Source: JAITMY01 sp031553765 (GTDB taxonomy: Bacteria; Bacteroidota; Bacteroidia; Bacteroidales; UBA932). Taken from it: a stretch of 64,000 nucleotides of DNA. Both the position numbers and the translations under genes were made by a program. Below, one piece after another: positions 17,561 through 24,375 of the stretch. The notes beneath the pieces were generated by a model. That model saw only the letters and a list, made by a program, of their open reading frames with translations, was not told where the DNA came from and ran no database searches. Location of the stretch: NCBI GenBank assembly GCA_031553765.1, contig JAVBKY010000001.1, positions 310,001-374,000 of the forward strand, in the 5' to 3' direction. Position 1 is the stretch's first letter. Each line of letters opens with the position of its first letter.

Positions 17561-17596
17561 AAAGGGCTGCTAAGTGAAATACCTAACAGCCCTTTG
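17561..17596. terminator. hairpin after the 96-residue HTH gene
   Basis: AAAGGGCTG pairs with CAGCCCTTT around a 17-base loop. On the minus strand it lies 65 bases past the stop at 17662 and is followed by GTGATTTTA. Probably the terminator of that gene, possibly bidirectional. Confidence 0.55.
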
Positions 17597-17661
17597 CTTC
17601 ATTTTGTCGCAAAAATATTGAACTGAAAATACAGCCCGCTGCAAATATACAACTTTTGAAG

Positions 17662-17952
17662 TTACGCAGCGCTCGTAGCCCCCTTTGCCTTTCGGTGCCA
17701 CAGGTACACCGTGGCTTTGCACACGCGCAAACGCTTGGCTATCTCGGCGTAGCTCATGCCCCTTGTGTGCATTTCGAGGGCTTTTTGTTCCCGCGTTTTG
17801 GTTTGCGTGGCTTCCCTGCACTGGGCGGCTTTCATGTAGCGCTGTACGGTGCGCGGGGTTAAGTCCAGCAGCTTTGCAATTTCTTTTTGCGTTAGCCCCT
17901 TGTGGTGGTACGCCACCACCCTGTCGGTAATTGTCGCTTTTGGTGTTTCCAT
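17662..17952 (-). CDS. small protein of two helix-turn-helix units
   Basis: A 96-residue DNA-binding protein made of two HTH segments: GLTQKEIAKLLDLTPRTVQR at about 19-38 and GMSYAEIAKRLRVCKATVYL at about 65-84. Each resembles the HTH_23/HTH_28 type used by transposase and resolvase N-termini, but no catalytic domain follows, so a regulator or structural DNA-binder is likely. It stands alone between two noncoding gaps that hold TTTTACTACG repeats, candidate binding sites. Confidence 0.7.
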   Translation of the reverse strand: METPKATITDRVVAYHHKGLTQKEIAKLLDLTPRTVQRYMKAAQCREATQTKTREQKALEMHTRGMSYAEIAKRLRVCKATVYLWHRKAKGATSAA

Positions 17953-18293
17953 TGTCGCTTTTTGATTTGGTTAATGTAAAATTGAACTGAATACGCTTTT
18001 TGCCTGTCGTGTTTTTGCATAGACAAACTGTCGCTTTTATTTATACGGCTTTTAATAGTACCCCCCTGCACCAAAACCAAGCCTCAACGGGCGCGGCGTT
18101 GGATTATTAGCCCAACTTACAAGGCTTGCGCCTACTGTTTTCGGCACTTTATGAAGCCACCTTATAGCCTTTCGGCTAAGTTTTACTACGTTTTTACCAC
18201 AATGCTTTCGAGTGGGGCTACTGACTTCAATTTGGGTGCACGTAAGGGGTAAACAATTAACCTCTTTGCATAATTCATACGGCTTTTACTACG
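17953..18293. other. noncoding stretch with iteron-like repeats
   Basis: No convincing gene. TTTTACTACG occurs at 18181-18190 (followed by the related TTTTTACCAC) and at 18284-18293. A small hairpin AGCC-TTTC-GGCT is near 18166-18177. With the copies at 17374 and 17385 these repeats make this region a candidate regulatory or replication-origin area. Confidence 0.35.
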
Positions 18294-18310
18294 TTTTGCT
18301 AAGAATGTGC

Positions 18311-18318
18311 TACCTTTG
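18311..18318 (+). promoter_or_regulatory. -7 box of a plus-strand transcript
   Basis: TACCTTTG is an exact TAnnTTTG box, identical to that of the tRNA-Pro promoter above. No TTTG sits at ideal spacing; the closest (18295-18298) is only 12 bases away. Confidence 0.5.
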
Positions 18319-18324
18319 CAGCAA

Positions 18325-18446
18325 GTTAACGGCGCGGAGTAAGTGAGACCATCCCCTAACGGGCAGGGAGCTTGAGCGGCTGAGAACAGCGTGCCAATAG
18401 CGAGCCCGTAGCGTAAGCCCCGCCCTCAAAGTGGGGCTTATCTTTT
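18325..18446 (+). ncRNA. candidate structured small RNA of the integrated element
   Basis: A plus-strand unit of about 120 bases, antisense in direction to all genes of the element, between a TAnnTTTG box (18311-18318) and an intrinsic terminator (18414-18446). It has no ORF of note. Internal pairings are visible: ACGGGC (18359-18364) with GCCCGT (18404-18409), enclosing GCTG-AGAA-CAGC (18379-18390). The combination of promoter box, nested helices and terminator supports a real RNA, perhaps a copy-number or regulatory antisense-type RNA. No known RNA family was recognised. Confidence 0.5.
18414..18446 (+). terminator. intrinsic terminator on the plus strand
   Basis: TAAGCCCC (18414-18421) pairs with GGGGCTTA (18433-18440), followed by TCTTTT. 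There is no U-run on the minus strand, so it ends a plus-strand transcript, not the minus-strand gene at 18451. Confidence 0.75.
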
Positions 18447-18450
18447 ACAG

Positions 18451-18951
18451 CTACACGTTGCTATACTTCGCCTTTCGTATCAGGGCTTCAACCTGCCCTA
18501 CTTGCTCCAGCAGCACGCTAATGGTGTCTTTGTTACTTTCGTAGTCCCTGAGCTTACTCAACTCCCCCAGTCGCTTTAGCAAATCTTTTCGCACCTGCAA
18601 GTATTGCAGCGAGGGGATTTCAGCAACCCAGTGGCAGGCGGTTTTTCCTGAAATACCCACCATTTGAGCGCACTGTTTTTGGGTGTACTTACCCGTTAGA
18701 TAGAAGCGCTCAAAGTCTTTGCGTTTTTGCTGCATTGTCTTGCGCAAGTCCTCCAGTTGAGGCACAGCACACCTACTGGAGGCGCTGGGTATTTTTGGTT
18801 GCACCCGTTTGCCCGTATGCTTTGCCCAGTACTCCGCGGTGCTCTCTGAAATATCCACCATACGCGCTACCTTGCTAAGGCTATACACGCCCAGCTTGTA
18901 GAGTTTGCCAAACTCCCTAAATTTTTCGGCATTTTTTTTGTGTACTCTCAT
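18451..18951 (-). CDS. protein of two helix-turn-helix units plus helical tail
   Basis: 166 residues with an internal duplication: REFGKLYKLG...VARMVDISESTAEYWAKH (about 12-46) and KDFERFYLTG...CAQMVGISGKTACHWVAE (about 77-111). Each unit is an HTH like those in phage terminase small subunits. The last ~50 residues are helical and charged. It could be a replication or regulatory DNA-binder. The nearby 96-residue protein is also a double HTH, but the two are not obviously copies of each other. Encoded 72 bases downstream of the replication gene on the same strand. Confidence 0.65.
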   Translation of the reverse strand: MRVHKKNAEKFREFGKLYKLGVYSLSKVARMVDISESTAEYWAKHTGKRVQPKIPSASSRCAVPQLEDLRKTMQQKRKDFERFYLTGKYTQKQCAQMVGISGKTACHWVAEIPSLQYLQVRKDLLKRLGELSKLRDYESNKDTISVLLEQVGQVEALIRKAKYSNV

Positions 18952-19023
18952 TACTTTTGATTTTTAAGGTTATTACTATCTTTGCTGTGTCGAGCCTGCG
19001 TGGCTGGAACATATCCAACGGTG

Positions 19024-20385
19024 TTAACGAGGTTTCTTGTTAGCCCCGTTGGTGGCTTTAGGTCGTTTGCGTTTTTTTCGTACCACGATTAGCGATTGTA
19101 CGCTATCCAGCAACGTGCGGGTTAGCGCTACATCGGCAGCGTTGAGGGTACGGCGGCACATCTTGCCTGTTACGCCGACAAAAACAAGTTTTATCGGCAA
19201 ATTGTTTTCTTTCGCCTTTTTAATTTTTCTTTTCAAAGACAAACGGCGGTTGCTGTCTTTGTTGCGGCACTTTCGCGCCTCCTTTCCAAACTCCCTTTCA
19301 GAGCAAAAGCGGCTGCCTGTTTTCTGTCGTGTTATTTCGCGCCCACAGGAAACACAAAAACGCCGCTTTTCGGTTTTCTGAACATCGGTTTTATTTTTGC
19401 CCTCTGTAGGGACTTTTTCCAACATATATTCAAGCGTGGAAAATGTCCCAGTTGCTGTGCTTTCTTTCGTTTCTAAAACTTGTGGAATTTGTCCCAGTGT
19501 TTTTGTTTTTCCGCTTACAAGCGCCTCCCAGCAGGCTGTCGCCTTTGCTACTACAATTTTTTGATACGATACAGCGCCATATTTTTCGGTGTGCTGCTGG
19601 TGCAATTTTCGAGCGTTATAGTACTGCTTTCGGTTGAGGTGAGCCCAGTAGTTCGGGTTGCTGTATCGCTCCCAGCCTATACGCTGGGCGGGGCTTAGCC
19701 CGTCCGCTTTATAGCCAAAGTCAAAAAACACTATCTCGTTAAGCCTATCTACCAGCAGCGTTAGCATGGGTGCCACGTTTTCCACGGTTTGCAAATCTGC
19801 CAGCGTTTCCACATGGTACGGGGCTAATAAGCGCTGCCGCTTTAACTTCAACTCGTAGCGCAGTATGTAGGCACCACCGCCCACGGCTTGAGCCTGCCTG
19901 CCTTTGTCGTACAACTTTACGGTGTAGTCGGTGTGCTCGCAAACAATGCCCAGCTGCTGGTCGCGCTTATCCATAGGGCTAAATGGTTTGCCCTTGTGGC
20001 AAATAGCGCTTTGTAGTATTCGTTTGGGTGGAAAGTCTAACGGAATATTTACGCCTATTTCGAGGGTGTGCAGGTAAGCGTTTTCAAGCGTTACGCCGTA
20101 ATGGAGGCTTATTTGTTGGAGCGCTGCGCAGAGTTCGGCATGAGTGAAAGCGCCCCAGTTAACGCCCTTGAAGTACTTGTGTAGGCTTCCCATAAAGGCG
20201 CACGTATGGCTATTGTCTGCGTGTGGAAACAGCACGAAGCGCAACGCCTCCGTGTTTGCCTCCCTGCGTTGGTGCAGCAGCTCCCCTGTACTTTCGGAAA
20301 CCGATATACCAAAGTCCAGCAGGAGGTTGTTTTTCCACACGCCAGCAGGCAAGCCTATGCACGTACATTTGAAGCCGTCAACCAT
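19024..20385 (-). CDS. replication initiation protein, filamentous-phage gene II/X-like, with C-terminal zinc ribbon
   Basis: Probable rolling-circle initiator of 453 residues. The N-terminal half has the order of motifs I associate with Phage_X/gene II proteins: GSLHKYFKGVNWGAF (near 65-80), a strand HTLEIGVNI, then YTVKLYDKGRQ and LRYELKLKRQRLL (near 165-200). A later helix holds Tyr residues (NPNYWAHLNRKQYYNARKL, near 258-276) that could supply the nicking Tyr. The C-terminal third has CVSCGRE...RFCSE...C, a zinc ribbon, followed by a very basic tail. Start at 20385 (MVDGFK) is preferred because a start at 20436 would overlap the upstream gene by 40 bases. Assignment is by motif memory, not by search. 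Confidence 0.55.
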   Translation of the reverse strand: MVDGFKCTCIGLPAGVWKNNLLLDFGISVSESTGELLHQRREANTEALRFVLFPHADNSHTCAFMGSLHKYFKGVNWGAFTHAELCAALQQISLHYGVTLENAYLHTLEIGVNIPLDFPPKRILQSAICHKGKPFSPMDKRDQQLGIVCEHTDYTVKLYDKGRQAQAVGGGAYILRYELKLKRQRLLAPYHVETLADLQTVENVAPMLTLLVDRLNEIVFFDFGYKADGLSPAQRIGWERYSNPNYWAHLNRKQYYNARKLHQQHTEKYGAVSYQKIVVAKATACWEALVSGKTKTLGQIPQVLETKESTATGTFSTLEYMLEKVPTEGKNKTDVQKTEKRRFCVSCGREITRQKTGSRFCSEREFGKEARKCRNKDSNRRLSLKRKIKKAKENNLPIKLVFVGVTGKMCRRTLNAADVALTRTLLDSVQSLIVVRKKRKRPKATNGANKKPR

Positions 20386-20396
20386 TGTACCGCCTG

Positions 20397-20723
20397 TTAT
20401 TTTGCCCTTGCCTCTATCATCATAGCCAAAGCCCACTCAAGCATATTTCGTGTAAACATAAAGGCTTCAACGGGAGCGCCGTACATGAAATTCATTGCGG
20501 TTCCCCGTGCACACTTCATGTATTCACACGCTCTTGCGTGTAGTGCTTTTGCTGTCCCGTCCTCCAGCCCTCCGTCCTCCAAGTTTCCTTGCAATACCTC
20601 CGCTACACTTTTAGCAATATTTGCATTTTTATAGGTAGGGACTGCTGGGAGTGTATCCAGCAAAGCCAAAGCCCGCTTTGCTTTGTCTATTTGACTTTCT
20701 ACTATCTTCTTATCCACTGCCAT
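20397..20723 (-). CDS. unknown repeat-family protein, single copy of ~105-residue domain
   Basis: Function unknown. The 108 residues match each half of the 223-residue protein encoded just upstream: IDKAKRALALLDTLPAVPT at the start, SVAEVLQGN after it, then RACEYMKCARGTAM and ...LEWALAMMIE at the end. The predicted fold is an all-helical bundle. The stop of the upstream gene (20726) is two bases before this start, so they are coupled. Next comes the replication protein, suggesting a role with it. Confidence 0.65.
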   Translation of the reverse strand: MAVDKKIVESQIDKAKRALALLDTLPAVPTYKNANIAKSVAEVLQGNLEDGGLEDGTAKALHARACEYMKCARGTAMNFMYGAPVEAFMFTRNMLEWALAMMIEARAK

Positions 20724-20725
20724 AG

Positions 20726-21397
20726 CTAACCCTCCTTTGCGTTAAGTTCCAACAGTAAGGATAGCGCACACTCCAGCCCATTTTGAGCCGCCGTAAAAGC
20801 CTCTTTTGAGGTTTTGTAGCCCAGTGTAAAAAGCCTCAACGCGCTACGGGCATTGTTTACGTGTATATACGCGCCCAGCAGCTGGGGCATGGGCTTTGGA
20901 GCGTTAGCCCCAGCACCTTTTGGCACGGGCTTTGGATAGCCTCCCATGCAGTCAATAACACTTAGGGCTAAGTCCACACGCTCACTGCTGGAAACTGCGG
21001 GCAATGTAGCCAGCAAGTCCATACAGTCCTTTACTTGGTTAATGTGCCTATCTACACAAGGCTTACTTATGTTTGAGGTAAGTTCTAAAAGTAGAGTTAG
21101 CGCATGTTCTAACTCTGTTTGAGCCTCGGCAAAAGCAGGCTTAGCAGGCTTTAAACCTTGCGTAAAGCGGTGCATAGCGCTGTGAACATTGCACACGTTT
21201 ACGTAAGCGCCCAGCAGTTGAGGGGATACGGGCGCAGCGTTAGCACCTGCGCTCTTTGGGCAGGGTTCGGGGTATTCGTGCAACACCTCAATAACGCTCC
21301 ATGCTAAAGCGTGGTGCTCACTGGTAGGGATTGCAGAGAACGTATCCAGTAAGTCCATGCACTCCTTAACTCGGTTAACGTGCATATCTACCTGCAT
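20726..21397 (-). CDS. unknown repeat-family protein, tandem duplicate of ~105-residue domain
   Basis: Function unknown. Residues ~1-108 and ~114-223 are two copies of one domain: VNRVKECMDLLDTFSAIPTS against INQVKDCMDLLATLPAVSSS, QLLGAYVNVCNVHSAMHRFT against QLLGAYIHVNNARSALRLFT, ELEHALTLLLEL against GLECALSLLLEL. A third, more diverged copy is the next gene. The first bases overlap the end of the excisionase-like gene by 10. No membrane segment or signal peptide is present. Confidence 0.7.
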   Translation of the reverse strand: MQVDMHVNRVKECMDLLDTFSAIPTSEHHALAWSVIEVLHEYPEPCPKSAGANAAPVSPQLLGAYVNVCNVHSAMHRFTQGLKPAKPAFAEAQTELEHALTLLLELTSNISKPCVDRHINQVKDCMDLLATLPAVSSSERVDLALSVIDCMGGYPKPVPKGAGANAPKPMPQLLGAYIHVNNARSALRLFTLGYKTSKEAFTAAQNGLECALSLLLELNAKEG

Positions 21398-21690
21398 AGT
21401 TTACCTCCCTTTCTCACAAGTGAGGCTTCAACCTCCGTGCGCTTGTAGTACACGCGGTTGCCAATCTTGTAGCCCTGTAAAATGCCCTTACGCGTCCAAT
21501 CGTTTAGGGTAACAAGACAAATATTGAACATTTGGGAAACTTCACGGCGGGTAAGGTAGCCCGTTTGTGTTTCGGGTGCCGTGCTGGTCGGTTGGTTGGT
21601 TAGCGCAGTGATTGCGCTTTGCATGGTGTCGAGGCGGTGCAGCAGGTCGCTTGCCTCCAGTCCCTCAATTTGAAGAATTTTTTGTGTCAT
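21388..21690 (-). CDS. excisionase-like helix-turn-helix protein
   Basis: A winged-helix/MerR-like DNA-binding protein of the type found as excisionase or regulator in Bacteroidetes mobile elements. The HTH segment YLTRREVSQMFNICLVTLND, then WTRKGILQGYKIGNRVYYKR, lies in the C-terminal half. Start at 21690 (MTQKILQ) is preferred over 21723 because many relatives start this way; this gives 100 residues. In the element it lies two genes from the integrase, a usual place for xis. Confidence 0.75.
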   Translation of the reverse strand: MTQKILQIEGLEASDLLHRLDTMQSAITALTNQPTSTAPETQTGYLTRREVSQMFNICLVTLNDWTRKGILQGYKIGNRVYYKRTEVEASLVRKGGKLCR

Positions 21691-21799
21691 TATTGAAATA
21701 GATTTGGTGGTTTTTAATTCCACTGCAAAACTATTTCAACTGAATGTAAATCAATCAAATGGGACTGTCCCAAACTTTGTCCCAAGTTGCACTTTGTGC

Positions 21800-22732
21800 C
21801 TATTTCAATTTATCTAAATACTTATCAATTTTGTATTTAATCTTTTCGCTATTAGGATTGTATGGAGGGTTTGCCTTGCCACTTCTCATCGCGAGTAAAT
21901 TACCCTTTACGTGCCTCATGCTTTCGCCCAATATATCGGCTAATAATTTGTAGTGGCTTTCTTTTGTATGAGTGCCACTTATTGGGTGTATTGAGAAAAA
22001 AGGGAGGTCAAAAACTCCAACAGCCTCAACCAACTTTAACTTCTCTGCACATGTTAACTTTTCCTCACTTGATAGCGCTACCTCTAACGTGTCCCCACCT
22101 TTTGCCAAACGAGAATAATACTCCAGTTTCGCAAATTCCATGACTGTATTTATATCGTAAAAGAATTGTTTGCAAAAGATAGCCTTTTGAATATATTCGA
22201 GCCACGCAAAATCCATACCTTGCACCTCCGTTAGTTCGTCCTGTGCTGTCATTTTGTTGAACTCGTGCCTCTCTTCCATGTCCTTTACATCTTGCTCTAT
22301 GGAGTTATAAAACAACCGTTCATACAATGCAATATTTGAATTTACCTCTTCAAAATTTATAGATTTTGCACACTCTAAATCAAAACTCATGCGTTTTCCA
22401 CTCGCAATCTCTGTGCTTATTTCTACCACCTTTTTACTTTCGGCTAAACTTGAAGCATTTCTTAGGCTTCTTTCCGCTTCCGCAATGTATTGTTTTATAT
22501 CCTTAACCCTTAAAGCGTACAATTCTTTGTACTTTAGGTACCAATGCTCACTTATTATTTTCTTCAACTCATACGTGTACCATGTAAAACTTTGTACGCT
22601 TATTTCGTCTAATTGCCTACGGTGAAAAGGCAATGAAAGCGTGGCTACTTGCATATTTTTAGCCTCACTAATCAACCATTGCACATAGCCCTCAACATTC
22701 AAGTTCTTTAGTTGCTCTATTGTAACTTTCAT
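21800..22732 (-). CDS. hypothetical protein between integrase and excisionase
   Basis: Not securely recognised. 310 residues, helical, soluble. The C-terminal part (YKLLADILGESMRHVKGNLL, then a Pro/Asn-rich link and DKYLDKLK) resembles the end of proteins often placed beside integrases in Bacteroidetes elements, sometimes called RteC-like. It starts 22 bases after the integrase stop, so it is probably cotranscribed. No catalytic motif seen. Confidence 0.6.
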   Translation of the reverse strand: MKVTIEQLKNLNVEGYVQWLISEAKNMQVATLSLPFHRRQLDEISVQSFTWYTYELKKIISEHWYLKYKELYALRVKDIKQYIAEAERSLRNASSLAESKKVVEISTEIASGKRMSFDLECAKSINFEEVNSNIALYERLFYNSIEQDVKDMEERHEFNKMTAQDELTEVQGMDFAWLEYIQKAIFCKQFFYDINTVMEFAKLEYYSRLAKGGDTLEVALSSEEKLTCAEKLKLVEAVGVFDLPFFSIHPISGTHTKESHYKLLADILGESMRHVKGNLLAMRSGKANPPYNPNSEKIKYKIDKYLDKLK

Positions 22733-22754
22733 TTCAATGCGATTTAAATGGTGT

Positions 22755-24011
22755 TTAAACCTTGTTTTCCCAGTGTTTTTGCAATAGTTGCGCGTGTTGG
22801 TCGGGGGTAACTTTGATGTACTTCATAAACGCCGTTTCCGTTCTGTGCCCTGTTATCTGCATAATTGACAACGTAGGGAAACCACTCAAATAAAGGTTTG
22901 TAGCAAAGGAACGGCGGGCGGTGTGGCTACTCACTAACTCATACTTTTTATAGGTTTCTCGCTGCCTAACGCCTCCTTTTGTCATGCTCTTTTGTTCGGG
23001 CGTATCAATGCCCGCCAGCATACATGCTTCTTTAATAAACTGGTTAAACTTTTGATTTGATATAACAGGCGGTAACTCTTTACCGTATTTTTGCCAAATG
23101 CTAAGTACAATCGGGTGCAGTGGCACTGCAACACGCCCGCCCGTCTTTTGTTGCTCAATATGTAGCGTATTACCCTTTATATTCCCCACTGTTATGCGGG
23201 TAAAGTCAGAAAAGCGAAGCCCTGTAAATGCACCAATTAGAAACAAATCCCGCACCCGTGTTAGGCGCTCCGTTTTGAAATCAAACCTATATAGCTGCTC
23301 CAGTTCGGCGGTGGTTAGGTATATGTTTTCTGTGTCCTCTGTAATGGCTTTGAAACGGTGGCTCTTGTACTGCTGCACCTTGTTTATTCCCCTTTCGGTG
23401 GCATCGTTTAGCCACACTTTTAAGGTTTGTATTTTGTGCCCTATGGTGTTAACTGATAGCCCCAGTTCCTGCAAAAAGGCTGTAAAGTCGGCGTAAAAGT
23501 CCAGCGTAATATCGTCAAAGTCCAACCTTGCACCTTTGCGCTCTTTGTCCTCAAATAGTCGCAAGAAGTGGTATGTACGCTCATGCTCGCGTATAACTTT
23601 GTATGAAATTATTTTGCCCGTTGTAGGGTTTACGCGCGTTTTGTTGCGCTGCAAAAAAGCCTCAATAAAGCCGTGTAGCGAATGTTCGGTATCGTTTAGT
23701 TGGTTATTCGTGTAGGCGTCTAAAAACACTTTTAAAGCCCCCATAGTAACGGGCTTGCCTTTCGCTTTAAGCTCTATAATATGCGTTTCCGTTACCGTTT
23801 GCAGTTCGTTGAGGCGGGTGTTTATAGCGTCCCGGCCTAAAGCCTCCGTAACATTACGCACTCTCATTTTTTCGTTATTCCAGTGCGCTGGGAGCGCTTT
23901 TAATCCTGTTGAGTAGGCTATTTTATCATTTCGTCCAAAGCGGTAAACAAGATATATTATTTGCGGCTCGCTACCTTTGGGACTTCGTAATTTAAATGTT
24001 ACATTTGCCAT
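22755..24011 (-). CDS. tyrosine recombinase integrase
   Basis: Site-specific integrase of 418 residues with an N-terminal arm-binding domain (MANVTFKLRSPKGSEPQIIY...), a SAM-like core-binding domain (about 105-210), and the catalytic domain. Active-site motifs are seen: Arg in TGLRFSDF (near 268), His-x-x-Arg in HTARRSFATN (near 365), His in TGHRTETAF and the Tyr nucleophile in MKYIKV (near 400). It should catalyse recombination between the 13-bp att cores at 16435 and 24212. It is the gene nearest attR, reading away from it. Confidence 0.95.
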   Translation of the reverse strand: MANVTFKLRSPKGSEPQIIYLVYRFGRNDKIAYSTGLKALPAHWNNEKMRVRNVTEALGRDAINTRLNELQTVTETHIIELKAKGKPVTMGALKVFLDAYTNNQLNDTEHSLHGFIEAFLQRNKTRVNPTTGKIISYKVIREHERTYHFLRLFEDKERKGARLDFDDITLDFYADFTAFLQELGLSVNTIGHKIQTLKVWLNDATERGINKVQQYKSHRFKAITEDTENIYLTTAELEQLYRFDFKTERLTRVRDLFLIGAFTGLRFSDFTRITVGNIKGNTLHIEQQKTGGRVAVPLHPIVLSIWQKYGKELPPVISNQKFNQFIKEACMLAGIDTPEQKSMTKGGVRQRETYKKYELVSSHTARRSFATNLYLSGFPTLSIMQITGHRTETAFMKYIKVTPDQHAQLLQKHWENKV

Positions 24012-24037
24012 GTAAAAGCGTATTAAATAAGGTTGAG

Positions 24038-24045
24038 CAAATATA
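24038..24045 (-). promoter_or_regulatory. -7 box of the integrase promoter
   Basis: On the minus strand TATATTTG fits TAnnTTTG, 27 bases before the integrase ATG. The expected -33 area coincides with the GTTTCCG pair (24062-24080), so integrase binding there could repress its own gene. Confidence 0.55.
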
Positions 24046-24061
24046 CCAATATTTTAATACG

Positions 24062-24082
24062 GTTTCCGTTTTTGTTTCCGTT
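24062..24082. promoter_or_regulatory. right integrase arm-type site pair (GTTTCCG x2)
   Basis: GTTTCCG at 24062-24068 and 24074-24080. Same strand, same 12-base spacing and near-identical spacer as the pair at 16484-16502. Confidence 0.55.
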
Positions 24083-24197
24083 ATTTTTGTGTTTTCTTGA
24101 ATTTACTTTAACCTATCTTAGTTGCAAGCGTCAACTAAAATCGTTAGAAAATAAAGGTTTTGGGGCAATTTCGAGAAAAATCCAACAGAATAAAAAA

Positions 24198-24224
24198 GGG
24201 GTGGTTTCTTGCGGCCACCCCGAC
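24198..24224. other. attR core with adjacent inverted copy
   Basis: CGGCCACCCCGAC (24212-24224) repeats the tRNA-Pro 3' end. Immediately inside, GGGGTGG (24198-24204) is the inverse of CCACCCC (24215-24221), an arrangement like paired core-type integrase sites. Confidence 0.75.
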
Positions 24225-24230
24225 CAAGTG

Positions 24231-24275
24231 AAAATCAGCCACTTATAAACAATTATAAGTGGCTGATTTTGTTTT
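24231..24275. terminator. strong bidirectional terminator, displaced from tRNA-Pro
   Basis: AAAATCAGCCACTTATAA (24231-24248) is perfectly complementary to 24253-24270 around a 4-base loop. T runs lie on both sides, so it can act in both directions. As it lies just beyond attR, it was probably the original terminator of tRNA-Pro before integration. Confidence 0.85.
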
Positions 24276-24375
24276 AAACACACCAAAGTTACCGTAAAAA
24301 CATTACCTTGCATAAGTTTAAAATACGCTTCACCTAACAACGCAGATACTACTCTAACTTTAAGTACAAAAAGCT

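Larger units (their letters stand above)
16448..24211. mobile_element. integrated element in tRNA-Pro, 7.8 kb, integrase plus rolling-circle-type replication gene
   Basis: The element is bounded by the 13-bp att repeat, with the integrase next to attR and all ten genes on the minus strand. Content: integrase, hypothetical, excisionase-like HTH, two adjacent proteins of one repeat family, gene II-like replication initiator, two double-HTH proteins, two small hypotheticals, plus a candidate plus-strand small RNA and two noncoding gaps of about 0.5 kb. No relaxase of a known family, coupling protein, conjugation, capsid or zot-like gene is seen. It is therefore best described as an integrative plasmid-like or satellite element. 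Whether it moves by a helper or by its own Rep acting as a nickase is unknown. Confidence 0.85.

Noticed and set aside
24198..24221. second tRNA fragment or tRNA pseudogene at attR
   Set aside because: Only the 13-base 3' end is shared and no anticodon or D arm is present; explained by the att duplication.
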